Assembly: GCA_946414095.1 (NCBI GenBank)
Contig: CAMKNB010000014.1
Coordinates: 1-40,737, forward strand
Reading direction: 5' to 3'
Source: an uncultured Mycoplasmatota bacterium
GTDB taxonomy: Bacteria > Bacillota_I > Bacilli_A > RF39 > UBA660
Length of the DNA stretch: 40,737 nucleotides
The translations under genes were made by a program, and so were the position numbers. The notes under the pieces were generated by a model, which was not told the origin of the DNA, ran no database searches, and saw only the letters and a list, made by a program, of their open reading frames with translations. Below are positions 25,652 to 34,640 of the stretch, one piece after another (position 1 is the first letter of the stretch; every line of letters begins with the position of its first letter).

Positions 25652-27385
25652 TTAATTAATACTATCAAAAATACTTGAGCCATCCAAAACACCATAATAT
25701 TTAATTAATCCTGATTTTAAATATTTTGCTTTTTTTAACAAATTTGGATGATCTTTTATCATAATATCCTTGTCTTTATAACATATATTTTCAAATACTC
25801 TTGCCCTATCTTCTAATTGATTTGTTTTTGAATATGCATCAATAAAATATGCATTTTTTATTTCATCTTCAACATAAGAATATAAGGTATAATCTACATC
25901 ATCATTTAGATAGTGATTAACATTATATTCAAATTTCTTAGGATTATAATCATACCAATTTCCTGCAATATCATATTTATTAATTAATGCATTTTCGTCA
26001 ATAGCGTGCATCATTTCATGACAAAATGTCTTTTCATATGGCATTCCATTTTTAGAAACTATAACATTATAATAAGTATCATTAAGAAAGAAAAATCCTG
26101 CTAAATCTTTTACTTTTGAACCACTACTTGCTTCTATATCTTTAGAAATTACAATTCTTAATCCTTTATAATCTTTTTCTTTAAATATAGTTAAGAAATC
26201 TTTACCCAGTTTATTTAAAACATTATCTATCTCATCTAATGCTTCAAAAATCATTTCATATCTATTTTCATTTACTATTTTTTCACTCCATTTTTTATAG
26301 TCATCTATATCTTTGCTATCATATACAATATCAACATAATTATTATACTTGTTTTCTAATTCATTTACTCTTTTAGATATTTTATCAAGTTGAATTTCTT
26401 TATATTCATCTAATGTATAATATGGAGAATCTATTTCATTTATATTAACAACATATACTTTTGGATTATCTCCTTGAAATATCAGATATAAATATTCATT
26501 ATTAACCACTAATCTATCTACTGAACTATCAAATCTATAATCTAAATATTTAAGTTTATTAATATTCAAATCATATATCTTTAAATAATTATTATCCATA
26601 TATATAATTTTATCATCTTTTATAGTACTATATTCTAAATCGTTATCCTTTATAAAATTATTATATTCTTTAGTTGTATTACTATCTAAATTCATTACAA
26701 CAATTTTATCATCATTAGCATAATAAAATCCATTAAAATATGAATGCATATTATTAAGTTCAAGCTTATTATAAGAATCATCTTTAACATTATATATATA
26801 TAAATCATCAAGTGATATAAATTCAATATAAGTATTATCTTTTGTAACATAATAATCAATTATATCAAATCTTTCAATATCATCTTTTATAGTTCTAATC
26901 TTTTTATTATTTAAATATATATTTTTATCTTTTATTATTAAAAATAAATCTTGATATGGAATTATATCAAAGAAATCATCTCCCTTATATAACTCCTTAA
27001 AATTAGTATTATATATAGTTCTATCTTCACCACTACTACATGATAAGTAATAGTTATTTAAAATACACACTTCACTATTAATACTATTTATTTCTTTTTC
27101 TTTTTTAGAATAAGCATTCATTTCATATAATTTATAATTATTATCATGGTTGGTAAGATAATATATATCATTATCATTATTATTAATTATTATATTTTGA
27201 ATATTTTTATTATTTCCTAGATTATATTCATATAATCCATTAACAATTTTATTACCCATTAATGTTTTATTATTATTAGTATCTTTATTTTGGCATATAA
27301 ATTTTGAAATAATAATTGATATAACTAAACATATTATGCATATTAATAAGATTTTAACCCATTTTTTTAATTTTCTTTTTCTCAT
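25652..27385 (-). CDS. Membrane-tethered zinc metallopeptidase with propeller-like N-region
   Basis: A 577-aa protein. A basic N-terminus and a membrane helix (about 9-29) precede a propeller-like beta region (40-320) and a helical linker. The C-terminal peptidase domain has HEMMH at 456-460 (zinc ligands His456 and His460, catalytic Glu457) and a likely third ligand in the EDRARVFE segment (525-532). The protease acts outside the membrane. The fused propeller may present substrates or sense ligands. The similar N-region in the 21425 protein lacks the peptidase. It leads an operon with the Cys-rich gene at 24821. Confidence 0.85.
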   Translation of the reverse strand: MRKRKLKKWVKILLICIICLVISIIISKFICQNKDTNNNKTLMGNKIVNGLYEYNLGNNKNIQNIIINNNDNDIYYLTNHDNNYKLYEMNAYSKKEKEINSINSEVCILNNYYLSCSSGEDRTIYNTNFKELYKGDDFFDIIPYQDLFLIIKDKNIYLNNKKIRTIKDDIERFDIIDYYVTKDNTYIEFISLDDLYIYNVKDDSYNKLELNNMHSYFNGFYYANDDKIVVMNLDSNTTKEYNNFIKDNDLEYSTIKDDKIIYMDNNYLKIYDLNINKLKYLDYRFDSSVDRLVVNNEYLYLIFQGDNPKVYVVNINEIDSPYYTLDEYKEIQLDKISKRVNELENKYNNYVDIVYDSKDIDDYKKWSEKIVNENRYEMIFEALDEIDNVLNKLGKDFLTIFKEKDYKGLRIVISKDIEASSGSKVKDLAGFFFLNDTYYNVIVSKNGMPYEKTFCHEMMHAIDENALINKYDIAGNWYDYNPKKFEYNVNHYLNDDVDYTLYSYVEDEIKNAYFIDAYSKTNQLEDRARVFENICYKDKDIMIKDHPNLLKKAKYLKSGLIKYYGVLDGSSIFDSIN

Positions 27386-27510
27386 TACACTTTTTCTCCA
27401 CTCTAACTTACCAATTATACAATATTTTTCTTTATAGTATTATTGTTTTTTTACAACTTTACAAAATATAAAACTTGAAATAAATTCAAACTTTATAATA
27501 ATACAAATAA

Positions 27511-27813
27511 TTAATATTTATTTTTATTTGAATAATTCACAATTATTGCTTTCATTTCAGTTATTAAATCATTAATATCTTCATTCATATTCCAAACAGC
27601 ATCTTCACTTAGAACACCTGCTTTAACATTAGATATTTCATTTTTTTCAAAGGCATCTTTATCTTTAAACCAATTATTGCTTCCATAATATTTATTAACT
27701 AGTGCTATATTTTTTTTATTTGATTTAAAATTAATTAGTGCTTCTTCAAGACTCTTAATACTAAGCATTATACTATCTAATCTTTGTTCATTTTTGGTAA
27801 TTCTATCAATCAT
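27511..27813 (-). CDS. DUF4298 family protein
   Basis: A 100-aa soluble helical protein with the DUF4298 pattern: ITKNEQRLDS, YYGSNNWFKDKDAFEKNE, VKAGVLSEDAVWNMNEDI. Function unknown in the family; such genes are scattered in Firmicute accessory regions, often near toxin-immunity or small regulatory genes. Single gene, with Shine-Dalgarno GGGAGA before the ATG. Confidence 0.88.
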   Translation of the reverse strand: MIDRITKNEQRLDSIMLSIKSLEEALINFKSNKKNIALVNKYYGSNNWFKDKDAFEKNEISNVKAGVLSEDAVWNMNEDINDLITEMKAIIVNYSNKNKY

Positions 27814-27878
27814 ATTTATATTCTCCCTTTCAACATTATTATTACTTCTATATAATAGATTTTTAAAAGCTTATTTAT

Positions 27879-28526
27879 TTAATTACTTATAAATGGTATT
27901 CTTATTACTATTGATAAAAACATACCAATTATTAAACTTATAAATAGATTAATAGATTTCTTATATAAGACTATACAAGTTGATATAAATACTAATAAAT
28001 ATAATATTCCTTTAAAACCAATATACCACATACCTACACTAAAACAACTCGAGAAAAAAACAAATAATATTAAACTACTAATAATAATTGATAATTTATT
28101 TTCACTTTTACTATACCAACAAACAAATGCTAAAAATGGAGAAATAATAGTAAATCCATACCATATCATCATATATTCTTTAGGATTAAAACCACTAAAT
28201 AAAATTGTATATAAATGATAACTAATGCACATTCCTATAAAAAATAAAAATACATTCAAACTTGCTCTTAATGGAGATTTACTATATATAGAAATACACA
28301 ATGCTATAAATAGCCAAATTGAAAAATCTGAAAAGAAATTACCTAAATCAAATTTTTCAACAATATTCATCCACCATATTGAATTATCGATGGATAAATT
28401 ATCTAACCATTTAGAAAATAATCCTAAACTTATTCCTAATAAAATGATTAAAAATGTATTAATTAATTTATTTTTAAATTTTAAATTATCATCTATTTTT
28501 CTTATTTCACCTAAAAATTCTTTCAT
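27879..28526 (-). CDS. Polytopic membrane protein, unknown
   Basis: About 215 aa with six or seven membrane helices and a short cytoplasmic N-terminus ([19 protein letters not shown]). The start at 28526 is chosen because GAGTGAT precedes it at good spacing; the longer frame from 28577 has no Shine-Dalgarno. It may be a DUF6518-like or permease-like protein; no transport motif is visible. It is divergent from the methyltransferase at 28636. Confidence 0.75.
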   Translation of the reverse strand: MKEFLGEIRKIDDNLKFKNKLINTFLIILLGISLGLFSKWLDNLSIDNSIWWMNIVEKFDLGNFFSDFSIWLFIALCISIYSKSPLRASLNVFLFFIGMCISYHLYTILFSGFNPKEYMMIWYGFTIISPFLAFVCWYSKSENKLSIIISSLILFVFFSSCFSVGMWYIGFKGILYLLVFISTCIVLYKKSINLFISLIIGMFLSIVIRIPFISN

Positions 28527-28635
28527 ATATATCACTCTAATATAAGTATACCATAGAAAACTTAATTGCATAATCAATATAGCATAATATAAGAAAATAA
28601 TAATTAAATATGATATAATTTAACTAGGTGAATAT

Positions 28636-29247
28636 ATGAGTAAAAAAGGAATTATAGATTATTATAATGATACTGTGGAACAATGGACTGAGCAATGGTA
28701 TAAAGATTCAACCATGCTACCATTTCTAAAAGAATGTAAAAAAATATTAAATGACAAGATAGATGTATTAGACTTAGGATGTAATTCTGGATATGAAACA
28801 CGCAGAATGAAAAACATTGGTCTAAATCCAACTGGATTAGATCTTAGTGAAAAATGTATTGCTATTGCTAAAAACAAAAATCGAGATATTAAATTTGTTC
28901 ATGATAATATGCTAAATGATTTATCATACCTTGGTAAATTTGATGCAGTTATTTCAATTGCTTCAATTATTCACATAAAAGAAGACAAGTTGGAATTGTG
29001 CTTTAAGAGAATATATGACATATTAAATGATAGTGGATATCTATTTATGGTTGTGCGCGCGGAAGAAGGAAAACTTGATGCAAGTTATAAAACATTTAAT
29101 AATCATGAATATGATCGTGAAATATATGGATATAATAAAGAATTACTAGAAAGAAAAATGAATAATAGATTTATTTTTATCAAAGAAATGAAAGCACATG
29201 ATAATCATTGGAAATATTATTTTTATCAAAAAAGCACTATTAATTAA
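28636..29247 (+). CDS. Class I SAM-dependent methyltransferase
   Basis: A 203-aa Rossmann-fold methyltransferase. Motif I is VLDLGCNSGYETRRM (about 40-54), the acidic residue for the ribose is in GLDLSEKC (about 67), and motif IV is FDAVISIASIIHI (about 103-115). The family is broad (Methyltransf_11/25) and the substrate cannot be told; closest in layout to small-molecule or UbiE-like enzymes. Shine-Dalgarno AGGTGA precedes the ATG. Single plus-strand gene in a mostly minus-strand region. Confidence 0.92.
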   Translation: MSKKGIIDYYNDTVEQWTEQWYKDSTMLPFLKECKKILNDKIDVLDLGCNSGYETRRMKNIGLNPTGLDLSEKCIAIAKNKNRDIKFVHDNMLNDLSYLGKFDAVISIASIIHIKEDKLELCFKRIYDILNDSGYLFMVVRAEEGKLDASYKTFNNHEYDREIYGYNKELLERKMNNRFIFIKEMKAHDNHWKYYFYQKSTIN

Positions 29248-29291
29248 TAATTTAATATAAACAAACCATCTAATTATATGTTTTTTATGAT

Positions 29292-29322
29292 AAAAAAAGA
29301 AATTGATTGCTCAATTTCTAAT
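29292..29322. terminator. Bidirectional terminator
   Basis: AGAAATTGA / TCAATTTCT hairpin with A run on the left, placed between the convergent methyltransferase and DUF3592 genes. Confidence 0.75.
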
Positions 29323-29325
29323 TTC

Positions 29326-29661
29326 TTAATAGTGTATTATTAATACTCTTTTAGGATTAGATGGATGATATTTAATTATAACTTTTGTTCCTTCTGTTAA
29401 ACGGCTTGAATAATTTATAATTAATGCATCTTTTTGAGTATTACCAACATTATCTTTATAAGATACATAATTTGCATAAGTGTATGTTCCATCTGATATT
29501 CCATCACTATCAGTTCCTTCACTTTCACTTACTTTAGTTATAATTCCATCTACCTCTATTCCTTCTTTTTTTATTTTATTAGATAATAAATATCTTCTTA
29601 AAAGAATAACAATAATACTTCCAAAAAAAAGTATTGCAATAACTACTCCTATTTTATCCAT
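29326..29661 (-). CDS. DUF3592 membrane protein
   Basis: A 111-aa protein with one N-terminal membrane helix and an extracytoplasmic DUF3592 domain (VDGIITKVSESEGTDSDG ... EGTKVIIKYHPSNPKRVLI). The start at 29661 is supported by AAGGAG before the ATG; the in-frame ATG at 29685 is upstream of that site. It forms a cluster with a LURP-one-like protein and a second DUF3592 gene, which are transcribed in the same direction. Confidence 0.88.
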   Translation of the reverse strand: MDKIGVVIAILFFGSIIVILLRRYLLSNKIKKEGIEVDGIITKVSESEGTDSDGISDGTYTYANYVSYKDNVGNTQKDALIINYSSRLTEGTKVIIKYHPSNPKRVLIIHY

Positions 29662-29696
29662 AAATACTTCTCCTTTAATAAGCAAAGGATTATTTT

Positions 29697-30212
29697 TTAA
29701 TTATAAAAAGTTTGTTCTGTTTTAGCAATTGAAAAAGCTACTAAAAATACTAAATCCAAATCTTTTTCATCGCATGTAATATCATAATAAATATCAGTTG
29801 TAATAAATGACTTTCCTTTTGGTGTAGATGTAGCAATTGTAGCTATTTTCTTACCTTCAAAAGTTATATTATATGTCATCCCTATTTTATTATTAGAAAA
29901 TGTAGAATCAATTCTAATTCCTTTGTCGTGTAAATAATCCCAAATTTTAACACCATCATATTTAAAATATGATCTTTTAGATAAAAAATCAATTATTCCG
30001 GCACTATTATTTTGTTCAATAGTTACTGTTTTCCCAACTTTATGTTCTTCTTTTTTATTTGTAATATAATTCGTAAATTCAAATGGTGAAGATCCTAATA
30101 ATGAAAATTTTTTCATTTTACCATCATATATAGTATTCCCATTTTCATCTTCTAAATAAAATGCTTGCTTAATTGTTCCCAATGCGGGTTTTAATAAATA
30201 TTTTTTAGCCAT
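29697..30212 (-). CDS. LURP-one/YxjI-like protein
   Basis: A 171-aa protein of LOR (Tubby-like, YxjI) type: repeated beta strands around AFYLEDENGNTIYDGKMKKF and a closing hydrophobic helix (DLVFLVAFSIAKTEQ), the usual 12-strand barrel and central helix. The Bacillus family has no clear function; relatives are linked to phospholipid membranes. The ATG at 30212 overlaps the end of the DUF3592 gene by 8 nt and follows AAGTGG; the alternative in-frame ATG at 30236 is less likely. Co-transcribed with both DUF3592 genes. Confidence 0.8.
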   Translation of the reverse strand: MAKKYLLKPALGTIKQAFYLEDENGNTIYDGKMKKFSLLGSSPFEFTNYITNKKEEHKVGKTVTIEQNNSAGIIDFLSKRSYFKYDGVKIWDYLHDKGIRIDSTFSNNKIGMTYNITFEGKKIATIATSTPKGKSFITTDIYYDITCDEKDLDLVFLVAFSIAKTEQTFYN

Positions 30213-30681
30213 TATTCCACTTTCTTTCTTGTTCATTCATTTTTTTTATTCTCTTGATTGCATTTTTAGCACTAATAATTCCACCAATCAATGAAGCACA
30301 TCCAAGAGCTATCAAAATGATAGGTATAATTATACTCTTTGTTTGAGTTATTTGAGTTGGATCATCTGGATTATAATAGATTGTAATATTATCGTTTTCT
30401 TTGTATCCTGATAATTCACCAAGTTCTTCTTCGTATTCATTATTATCAACTATATATTTTACATATATGTTATAAGTTGCTTCAACATAATTATCATTTT
30501 CATCATAATGAGCTTCTTCTGCCAATTCTGCTTTTGAAACAATAGCATCTACCTGAATATAATTTTTGTTATTAATATTAACAATAAATACAAATATACC
30601 AAATACAATTAAGATTATACCAACTGGGATAAAAAATCTTGCTGTTCCAGATTCTCTAAAAAAAGTAATAAGTTTGTTCAT
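30205..30681 (-). CDS. DUF3592 protein with two membrane helices
   Basis: A 158-aa protein. A first membrane helix (about 16-36), DUF3592 extracytoplasmic domain (about 40-120: VDAIVSKAELAEE ... NITIYYNPDDPTQ), a second helix and a basic C-terminus (KRIKKMNEQERKWNNG). Start at 30681, with AAGGAG 7 nt upstream; the frame also opens two codons earlier. Promoter TTACGA-17-TATAAT lies upstream. First gene of a three-gene operon. Confidence 0.85.
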   Translation of the reverse strand: MNKLITFFRESGTARFFIPVGIILIVFGIFVFIVNINNKNYIQVDAIVSKAELAEEAHYDENDNYVEATYNIYVKYIVDNNEYEEELGELSGYKENDNITIYYNPDDPTQITQTKSIIIPIILIALGCASLIGGIISAKNAIKRIKKMNEQERKWNNG

Positions 30682-30898
30682 TAACATTCTCCTTTCTTTT
30701 TTTATTATAACATTTTATTATCATAATCGTAATATATTAATAGTAAATTTAGTTTGATAAATTTTACTTTGTTATTTCCAATAATTATAGTATCCCTAAT
30801 GCTTTCTTTTTCATATTATAACTCATTCATTTAACATTATAATATACAAAAACGGATATTCATCCATTTTTATTTTCTTACTACATTAAACAATTATT

Positions 30899-31762
30899 TT
30901 ATTCCTTTTTTAAGTCAAAAGAATCTCTTTTTATATCTATATTATATATAGTTTTATTGCCATTAGCATCTTCTAATATCACCTTAGTTTTGCCTGCTTT
31001 TTCAAATTCAGCATCTACCCTATAATCTTCTAGATTATCATCATAAACTATTTTAACATTTCCATATTTATTATCTTCTAAATAAACTTTATAACTATCA
31101 TCAAAAACTATTTTTTCTTCATCACTAACTAATACTATTGTATTATATATAGTTTTATTAAGTAATGAAAATACACTCATAAATGCAAGAATTAAAATAC
31201 TAGCAATAAGGGCTATCATTTTTGGCTTTTTATCTTTAAAAATAAATACTGGATATATAATCATTGTAATTGCACAAAATAAAGTACTTAACAAATGATA
31301 TGGAAAATTAAATAATGTTTCACCTAAATATAAACGATAATGGTTTCCAAGGAAAAACAACATAGGTATTAATATGAATGCACTCCACCATTTATTTTTC
31401 TTCATATAATATCCAATAAATCCCATAGGTATACAAGCAACAGTCCATATGAACCAATATCTATAATAATTAAATAGTCCCCATCCTTGCCAACTAAAGG
31501 GTACTTGTAATAAATATATTAAAGGTTGACTTATTAAAAAAAACACAAAACACTTTAATGCTGAATCCTTTGCAGATTTACTATTCATAATAATTATTAT
31601 TCCAAATAAAATCCATACTTCAAAAGATACTGTTATATCTCTAAAAGATGTATTGCTTGTTATTGGAAGTATAGCCATAATTGCTGTATATACACCTGCT
31701 AATATTGAAAACATAATTAACTTTTTCCAAGTTAAATTGATTCCACCAAATATTTTTTTCAC
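30899..31762 (-). CDS. Multi-pass membrane protein with extracellular C-terminal domain
   Basis: A 287-aa protein with about seven membrane helices (residues 15-205) followed by an 80-residue hydrophilic C-terminal beta domain (VFDDSYKVYLEDNKYGNVKI ... KVILEDANGNKTIYNIDIKR), probably outside the cell. No transport or enzyme motif. It has its own terminator (hairpin 30847-30872). Function unknown. Confidence 0.8.
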   Translation of the reverse strand: MKKIFGGINLTWKKLIMFSILAGVYTAIMAILPITSNTSFRDITVSFEVWILFGIIIIMNSKSAKDSALKCFVFFLISQPLIYLLQVPFSWQGWGLFNYYRYWFIWTVACIPMGFIGYYMKKNKWWSAFILIPMLFFLGNHYRLYLGETLFNFPYHLLSTLFCAITMIIYPVFIFKDKKPKMIALIASILILAFMSVFSLLNKTIYNTIVLVSDEEKIVFDDSYKVYLEDNKYGNVKIVYDDNLEDYRVDAEFEKAGKTKVILEDANGNKTIYNIDIKRDSFDLKKE

Positions 31763-31804
31763 TATATCACACTCACTTAGATAATATTATATCACAATAT
31801 ATAT

Positions 31805-32086
31805 TTATCTAGAAATTTTTTCATCTATAGACACATGAGAATAAGCTTTAATCATTCCTCTATACATTTTTCTTGCAAATAATAGTGCTTCATTGAATGT
31901 ATTTTTTTCTTCTATCCAATCAATATATCCTCTTTCGTTTGTATTATAAACAAAATATTGTCTTTTATTATCACTATCTTTTGTAGCTATTCCGACCACA
32001 AGTGGTTCATGGCAATATTCATAATCGGCATCTGAGATAACATCTGAAAGTAACATATCATTACATAAAACACGAATAATTTTCAT
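31805..32086 (-). CDS. Small hypothetical protein, cassette-like gene next to E1
   Basis: A 93-aa soluble protein, alpha-beta, no signal peptide, no recognised family (VVGIATKDSDNKRQYFVYN is its core). It is the last gene before the E-repeat array ends on the left: repeat E1 lies just upstream. Its promoter (TTGCAT-16-TATAAT) and leader strongly resemble those of the unrelated gene at 36814, which supports exchange of coding parts behind a common 5' region. Shine-Dalgarno AAAGGAGGT precedes the ATG. Confidence 0.8.
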   Translation of the reverse strand: MKIIRVLCNDMLLSDVISDADYEYCHEPLVVGIATKDSDNKRQYFVYNTNERGYIDWIEEKNTFNEALLFARKMYRGMIKAYSHVSIDEKISR

Positions 32087-32150
32087 ACTTTACCTCCTTT
32101 GTTGGTTATATATTATAGCATAATTATTTCAAAATGCAATTATTCCACAT

Positions 32151-32296
32151 AAAAACGACTTATCATTTAAGATAAATCGTTGATTTCTACTGGCACACAA
32201 TGTATCCATATATTTGAGCTTGTGTCACATAAAAAGGAATTCAAATTCCAATGACACTATAACACATTTTTATAAAATATCATAATCGTAATATCT
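32151..32296 (-). repeat. Array repeat E1 (type A 5' half)
   Basis: Minus strand: a -10 TATAGT (32261-32256), then a type A stretch (GGAATTTGAATTCC hairpin, TTTTTATGTGACACAAGC, CTCAAATATATGGATAC), the motif GTGCCAG (32196-32190), and a terminator (ACGACTTATC / GATAAATCGT plus T). The -35 is weak. This is the only copy with G in place of the final T of the motif. It lies between the HTH-Big gene and the 31805 gene. Confidence 0.75.
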
Positions 32297-32310
32297 TAAT
32301 ATTCCGATTA

Positions 32311-33756
32311 TTAATCTATATCAAACTCAACTGAAAAGTAATGCTGTTTGCAAGTTGAATCACATTCTTCAGTTCTAATCAATGCATACTTTACTATTCT
32401 ATATTTACCTGATGTCAAATTGCCATAAGCATAACTCCAATTTATGTCAAATTCTAGATGTCCATTAGTATCTGGATGATATGCCATATCAGGAAAAGCC
32501 ATCATATTTTTAGGTTCTAGTTCTTGCCACTTATTTCCAACTTTTTTATCTATTCTAAAATCAGAGCCATAAGTATATTTATTATTTGTATAATCTGTTA
32601 TTCTTACTTTTGCTGATGCTTTTGTTAATGTTCCATCTACTATATCCATCCTTACATGTTCAAGTTCGTTTAATTCAGCCCCATTATCTGCATCTTCATT
32701 AACTATTATTTTTTCATTAATCCAATCACTTTTATCATATTGTTCATCCAATTCCTTAGTTTCTAGCAAAGTAGAATTATTAAAAATATTTTCTATTGTA
32801 TCTTCAAATTTATCAAATGTTAAAAATGAAAAATAATAAGCATGTCCAGGTACTAAATTAAAAGATTTACCAACTATAGCTTTCCCAGTTTTACCATTAA
32901 TATCTTCAAGTAAAACTTCATTATATTCTTTATCTTTGCTATAAATTGTATTACTTAATACCATATATGTTCTAATATAACTCTCATCTTCATTTCTTTT
33001 ATGTCCACAATATTCTCCATGTAAATTTTCTATCATTTTATCATTTCCAATATAAACATCTTTATTTCCATCAATAGTATTACAAAACATTATTTGCATG
33101 CCACCTTTTGAATATACAGTAGTTCCACCATCCCAAAATCTCATAATTTTATAGTTTTCATATTCTGCTTGCTTTTCTAAATATTTTCGAAATTCATCCA
33201 ACGATATTTGACTATGTTTTAAAGCATCTTTTACTTGATAACACTTTTCATTTTTTTCACAAAATATTGCAAAATCCAATCCATAATAATATACGTCTTT
33301 TTTATCTACTTCTAATTGTTTTTCCAACTTATAAGGTTTTTCTGGATCAGCTTGTTGTATTGTAAAATTAAATAAGTCTATCTTTGGATACTTATTCTTA
33401 ATTCCAATTAATATAGCAATCAATAAAATAATAATTCCAATTATTAAAATAGTAATTATACTTTTAGATTTTCTTTTATGCTTATCACTATCTTTTAAAG
33501 TATTAATAATATTCTCATCACTTTGTTTAATTAGTTTTTCTTTGCTTAACTTTTCTCCAGTAATTAATTCATTAACTGAAATATCAAATACCTCACATAT
33601 AGATTTAAACAAAAACACATCTGGAATGCTCCTTCCATTTTCCCAATGCGAAACTGCTCGATCAGTTACATTTAATTTATCTGCCAACTCTTGTTGAGTC
33701 ATCTTTTTATCTTTACGAAGTTTAAGTATAAATTTTCCAATCTTTTCTTGATTCAT
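32311..33756 (-). CDS. XRE-type HTH, membrane helix and extracellular Big-like domain
   Basis: A 481-aa one-component membrane regulator. HTH_XRE at about 6-60 (KMTQQELADKLNVTDRAVSH), a membrane helix at about 100-120, and a large extracellular part. That part contains a block with FWDGGTTVYSKGG and MFCNTIDGNKDVYIG, and ends in a Big_14-like domain (FDINWSYAYGNLTSGKYRIV). Both extracellular blocks recur as separate genes at 38879 and 38056. The start is at 33756 (AGAGGTG Shine-Dalgarno), not the ATG at 33777. It could sense an extracellular signal and repress genes nearby. Confidence 0.88.
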   Translation of the reverse strand: MNQEKIGKFILKLRKDKKMTQQELADKLNVTDRAVSHWENGRSIPDVFLFKSICEVFDISVNELITGEKLSKEKLIKQSDENIINTLKDSDKHKRKSKSIITILIIGIIILLIAILIGIKNKYPKIDLFNFTIQQADPEKPYKLEKQLEVDKKDVYYYGLDFAIFCEKNEKCYQVKDALKHSQISLDEFRKYLEKQAEYENYKIMRFWDGGTTVYSKGGMQIMFCNTIDGNKDVYIGNDKMIENLHGEYCGHKRNEDESYIRTYMVLSNTIYSKDKEYNEVLLEDINGKTGKAIVGKSFNLVPGHAYYFSFLTFDKFEDTIENIFNNSTLLETKELDEQYDKSDWINEKIIVNEDADNGAELNELEHVRMDIVDGTLTKASAKVRITDYTNNKYTYGSDFRIDKKVGNKWQELEPKNMMAFPDMAYHPDTNGHLEFDINWSYAYGNLTSGKYRIVKYALIRTEECDSTCKQHYFSVEFDID

Positions 33757-33868
33757 ATTTTCACCTCTACATAACAATTATAATATAAAAATTGTCAATT
33801 GTATCCACAGCGTTAGTAGAGTTTCAATTAATCATAATATTACTATGTTTAGATGTCTTTTCTCAAAA

Positions 33869-33988
33869 ATAAAAAACACTAATAAATAGTGTTAATTTCT
33901 TAATGGCACCAGTAGTAGCCCATTGAGAAACTACTTTGTGCAAATCAACTGCTATAAATAATATATCATAGATCATTATTTTAGCAAA
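33869..33988 (-). repeat. Array repeat E2 (type B 5' half)
   Basis: Minus strand: promoter TTTGCT (33988-33983), 17 nt, TATATT (33965-33960); predicted start near 33953. Type B stretch with a hairpin AGTAG / CTACT, the motif GGTGCCATTA (33909-33901), then terminator AACACTA / TAGTGTT with T run. The terminator half is almost the same as that of E4, whereas the 5' half matches E5. Confidence 0.8.
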
Positions 33989-33994
33989 TGAATA

Positions 33995-34288
33995 TTATCT
34001 CTTTCGTATATATCTTTTAACATCTTCTGGTACTTGACCTTGTTGTAGTATTTGTTTTTTTTCACATTCTTCTTCATATTTGCTTTTTGCCGTTAAATAT
34101 TCTCCAAAACTTATTTCTCTGTGATTTTTTGTATCATAGTATGAATCATCATCCAAATGAGGAATGATTTCTATATCAGGGTAATAAGGTGTTGGATAAT
34201 TATATTTTCTTTGATTACCACAGTAAGGACATGATATTGCATTGTCACTTATTATTTCTCCACATTCTTTGCATCTTATTAGTGCCAT
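33995..34288 (-). CDS. Zinc-ribbon protein in the array
   Basis: A 97-aa protein that begins MALIRCKECGEIISDNAISC, a four-Cys zinc ribbon (CKEC and CPYC), followed by a Tyr/Pro/Asp-rich linker and a basic helical end (DVKRYIRKR). The start at 34288 follows AGAAGTG at good spacing; further upstream ATGs have none. Promoter TTTACA-17-TATTAT lies upstream. Function unknown; such short zinc-ribbon proteins often accompany regulatory or membrane proteins. Its start region AUUAUUAUGGCAC is complementary to the GUGCCAU core of several E repeats. Confidence 0.85.
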   Translation of the reverse strand: MALIRCKECGEIISDNAISCPYCGNQRKYNYPTPYYPDIEIIPHLDDDSYYDTKNHREISFGEYLTAKSKYEEECEKKQILQQGQVPEDVKRYIRKR

Positions 34289-34362
34289 AATAATCACTTC
34301 TTTCATTTGTAATGGTTTATATAATATCACGACTATACATTTTTGTAAATAAATTTGAGTAG

Positions 34363-34505
34363 AAAAAACTCTAACTATAAAAGTTAGAGCAGTAAGTACT
34401 AATGGCACCTAAAGTATGTATATATTTGAGCTTGTGTCACATAAAAAGGAATTCAGATTTCAAATTTAATATAACATATTGTGAAAAAAATCAAAATCGT
34501 ATTAT
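34363..34505 (-). repeat. Array repeat E3 (type A 5' half)
   Basis: Minus strand: TTTTGA, 17 nt, TATATT (34473-34468), type A stretch (TTTTTATGTGACACAAGC), the motif GGTGCCATTA (34408-34400), terminator CTCTAACT / AGTTAGAG with T run. The terminator stem is shared with E6. Confidence 0.8.
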
Positions 34506-34640
34506 CATAATATTACAATTTAAGAACTTTATTTGTTTCCTTCAACTATATAATCCAGCTTTTCTTAATCGTTTATTCTTATAAAAACATATTTTGCTAG
34601 ATAGTATTCTCACATGAATACTAACATGAAAACTTCAATG
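34506..34640. other. Intergenic stretch between NUDIX gene and E3
   Basis: No gene found. On the minus strand a short frame of about 30 codons ends YKNKRLRKAGLYS, but it has no Shine-Dalgarno and no plausible length. A hairpin GTATTCATGTGAGAATAC lies just past the NUDIX stop. Confidence 0.4.

Noticed and set aside
34506-34640. A small gene ending YKNKRLRKAGLYS
   Set aside because: It has no Shine-Dalgarno and no clear start, is only about 30 codons long, and I found no related sequence in the window.
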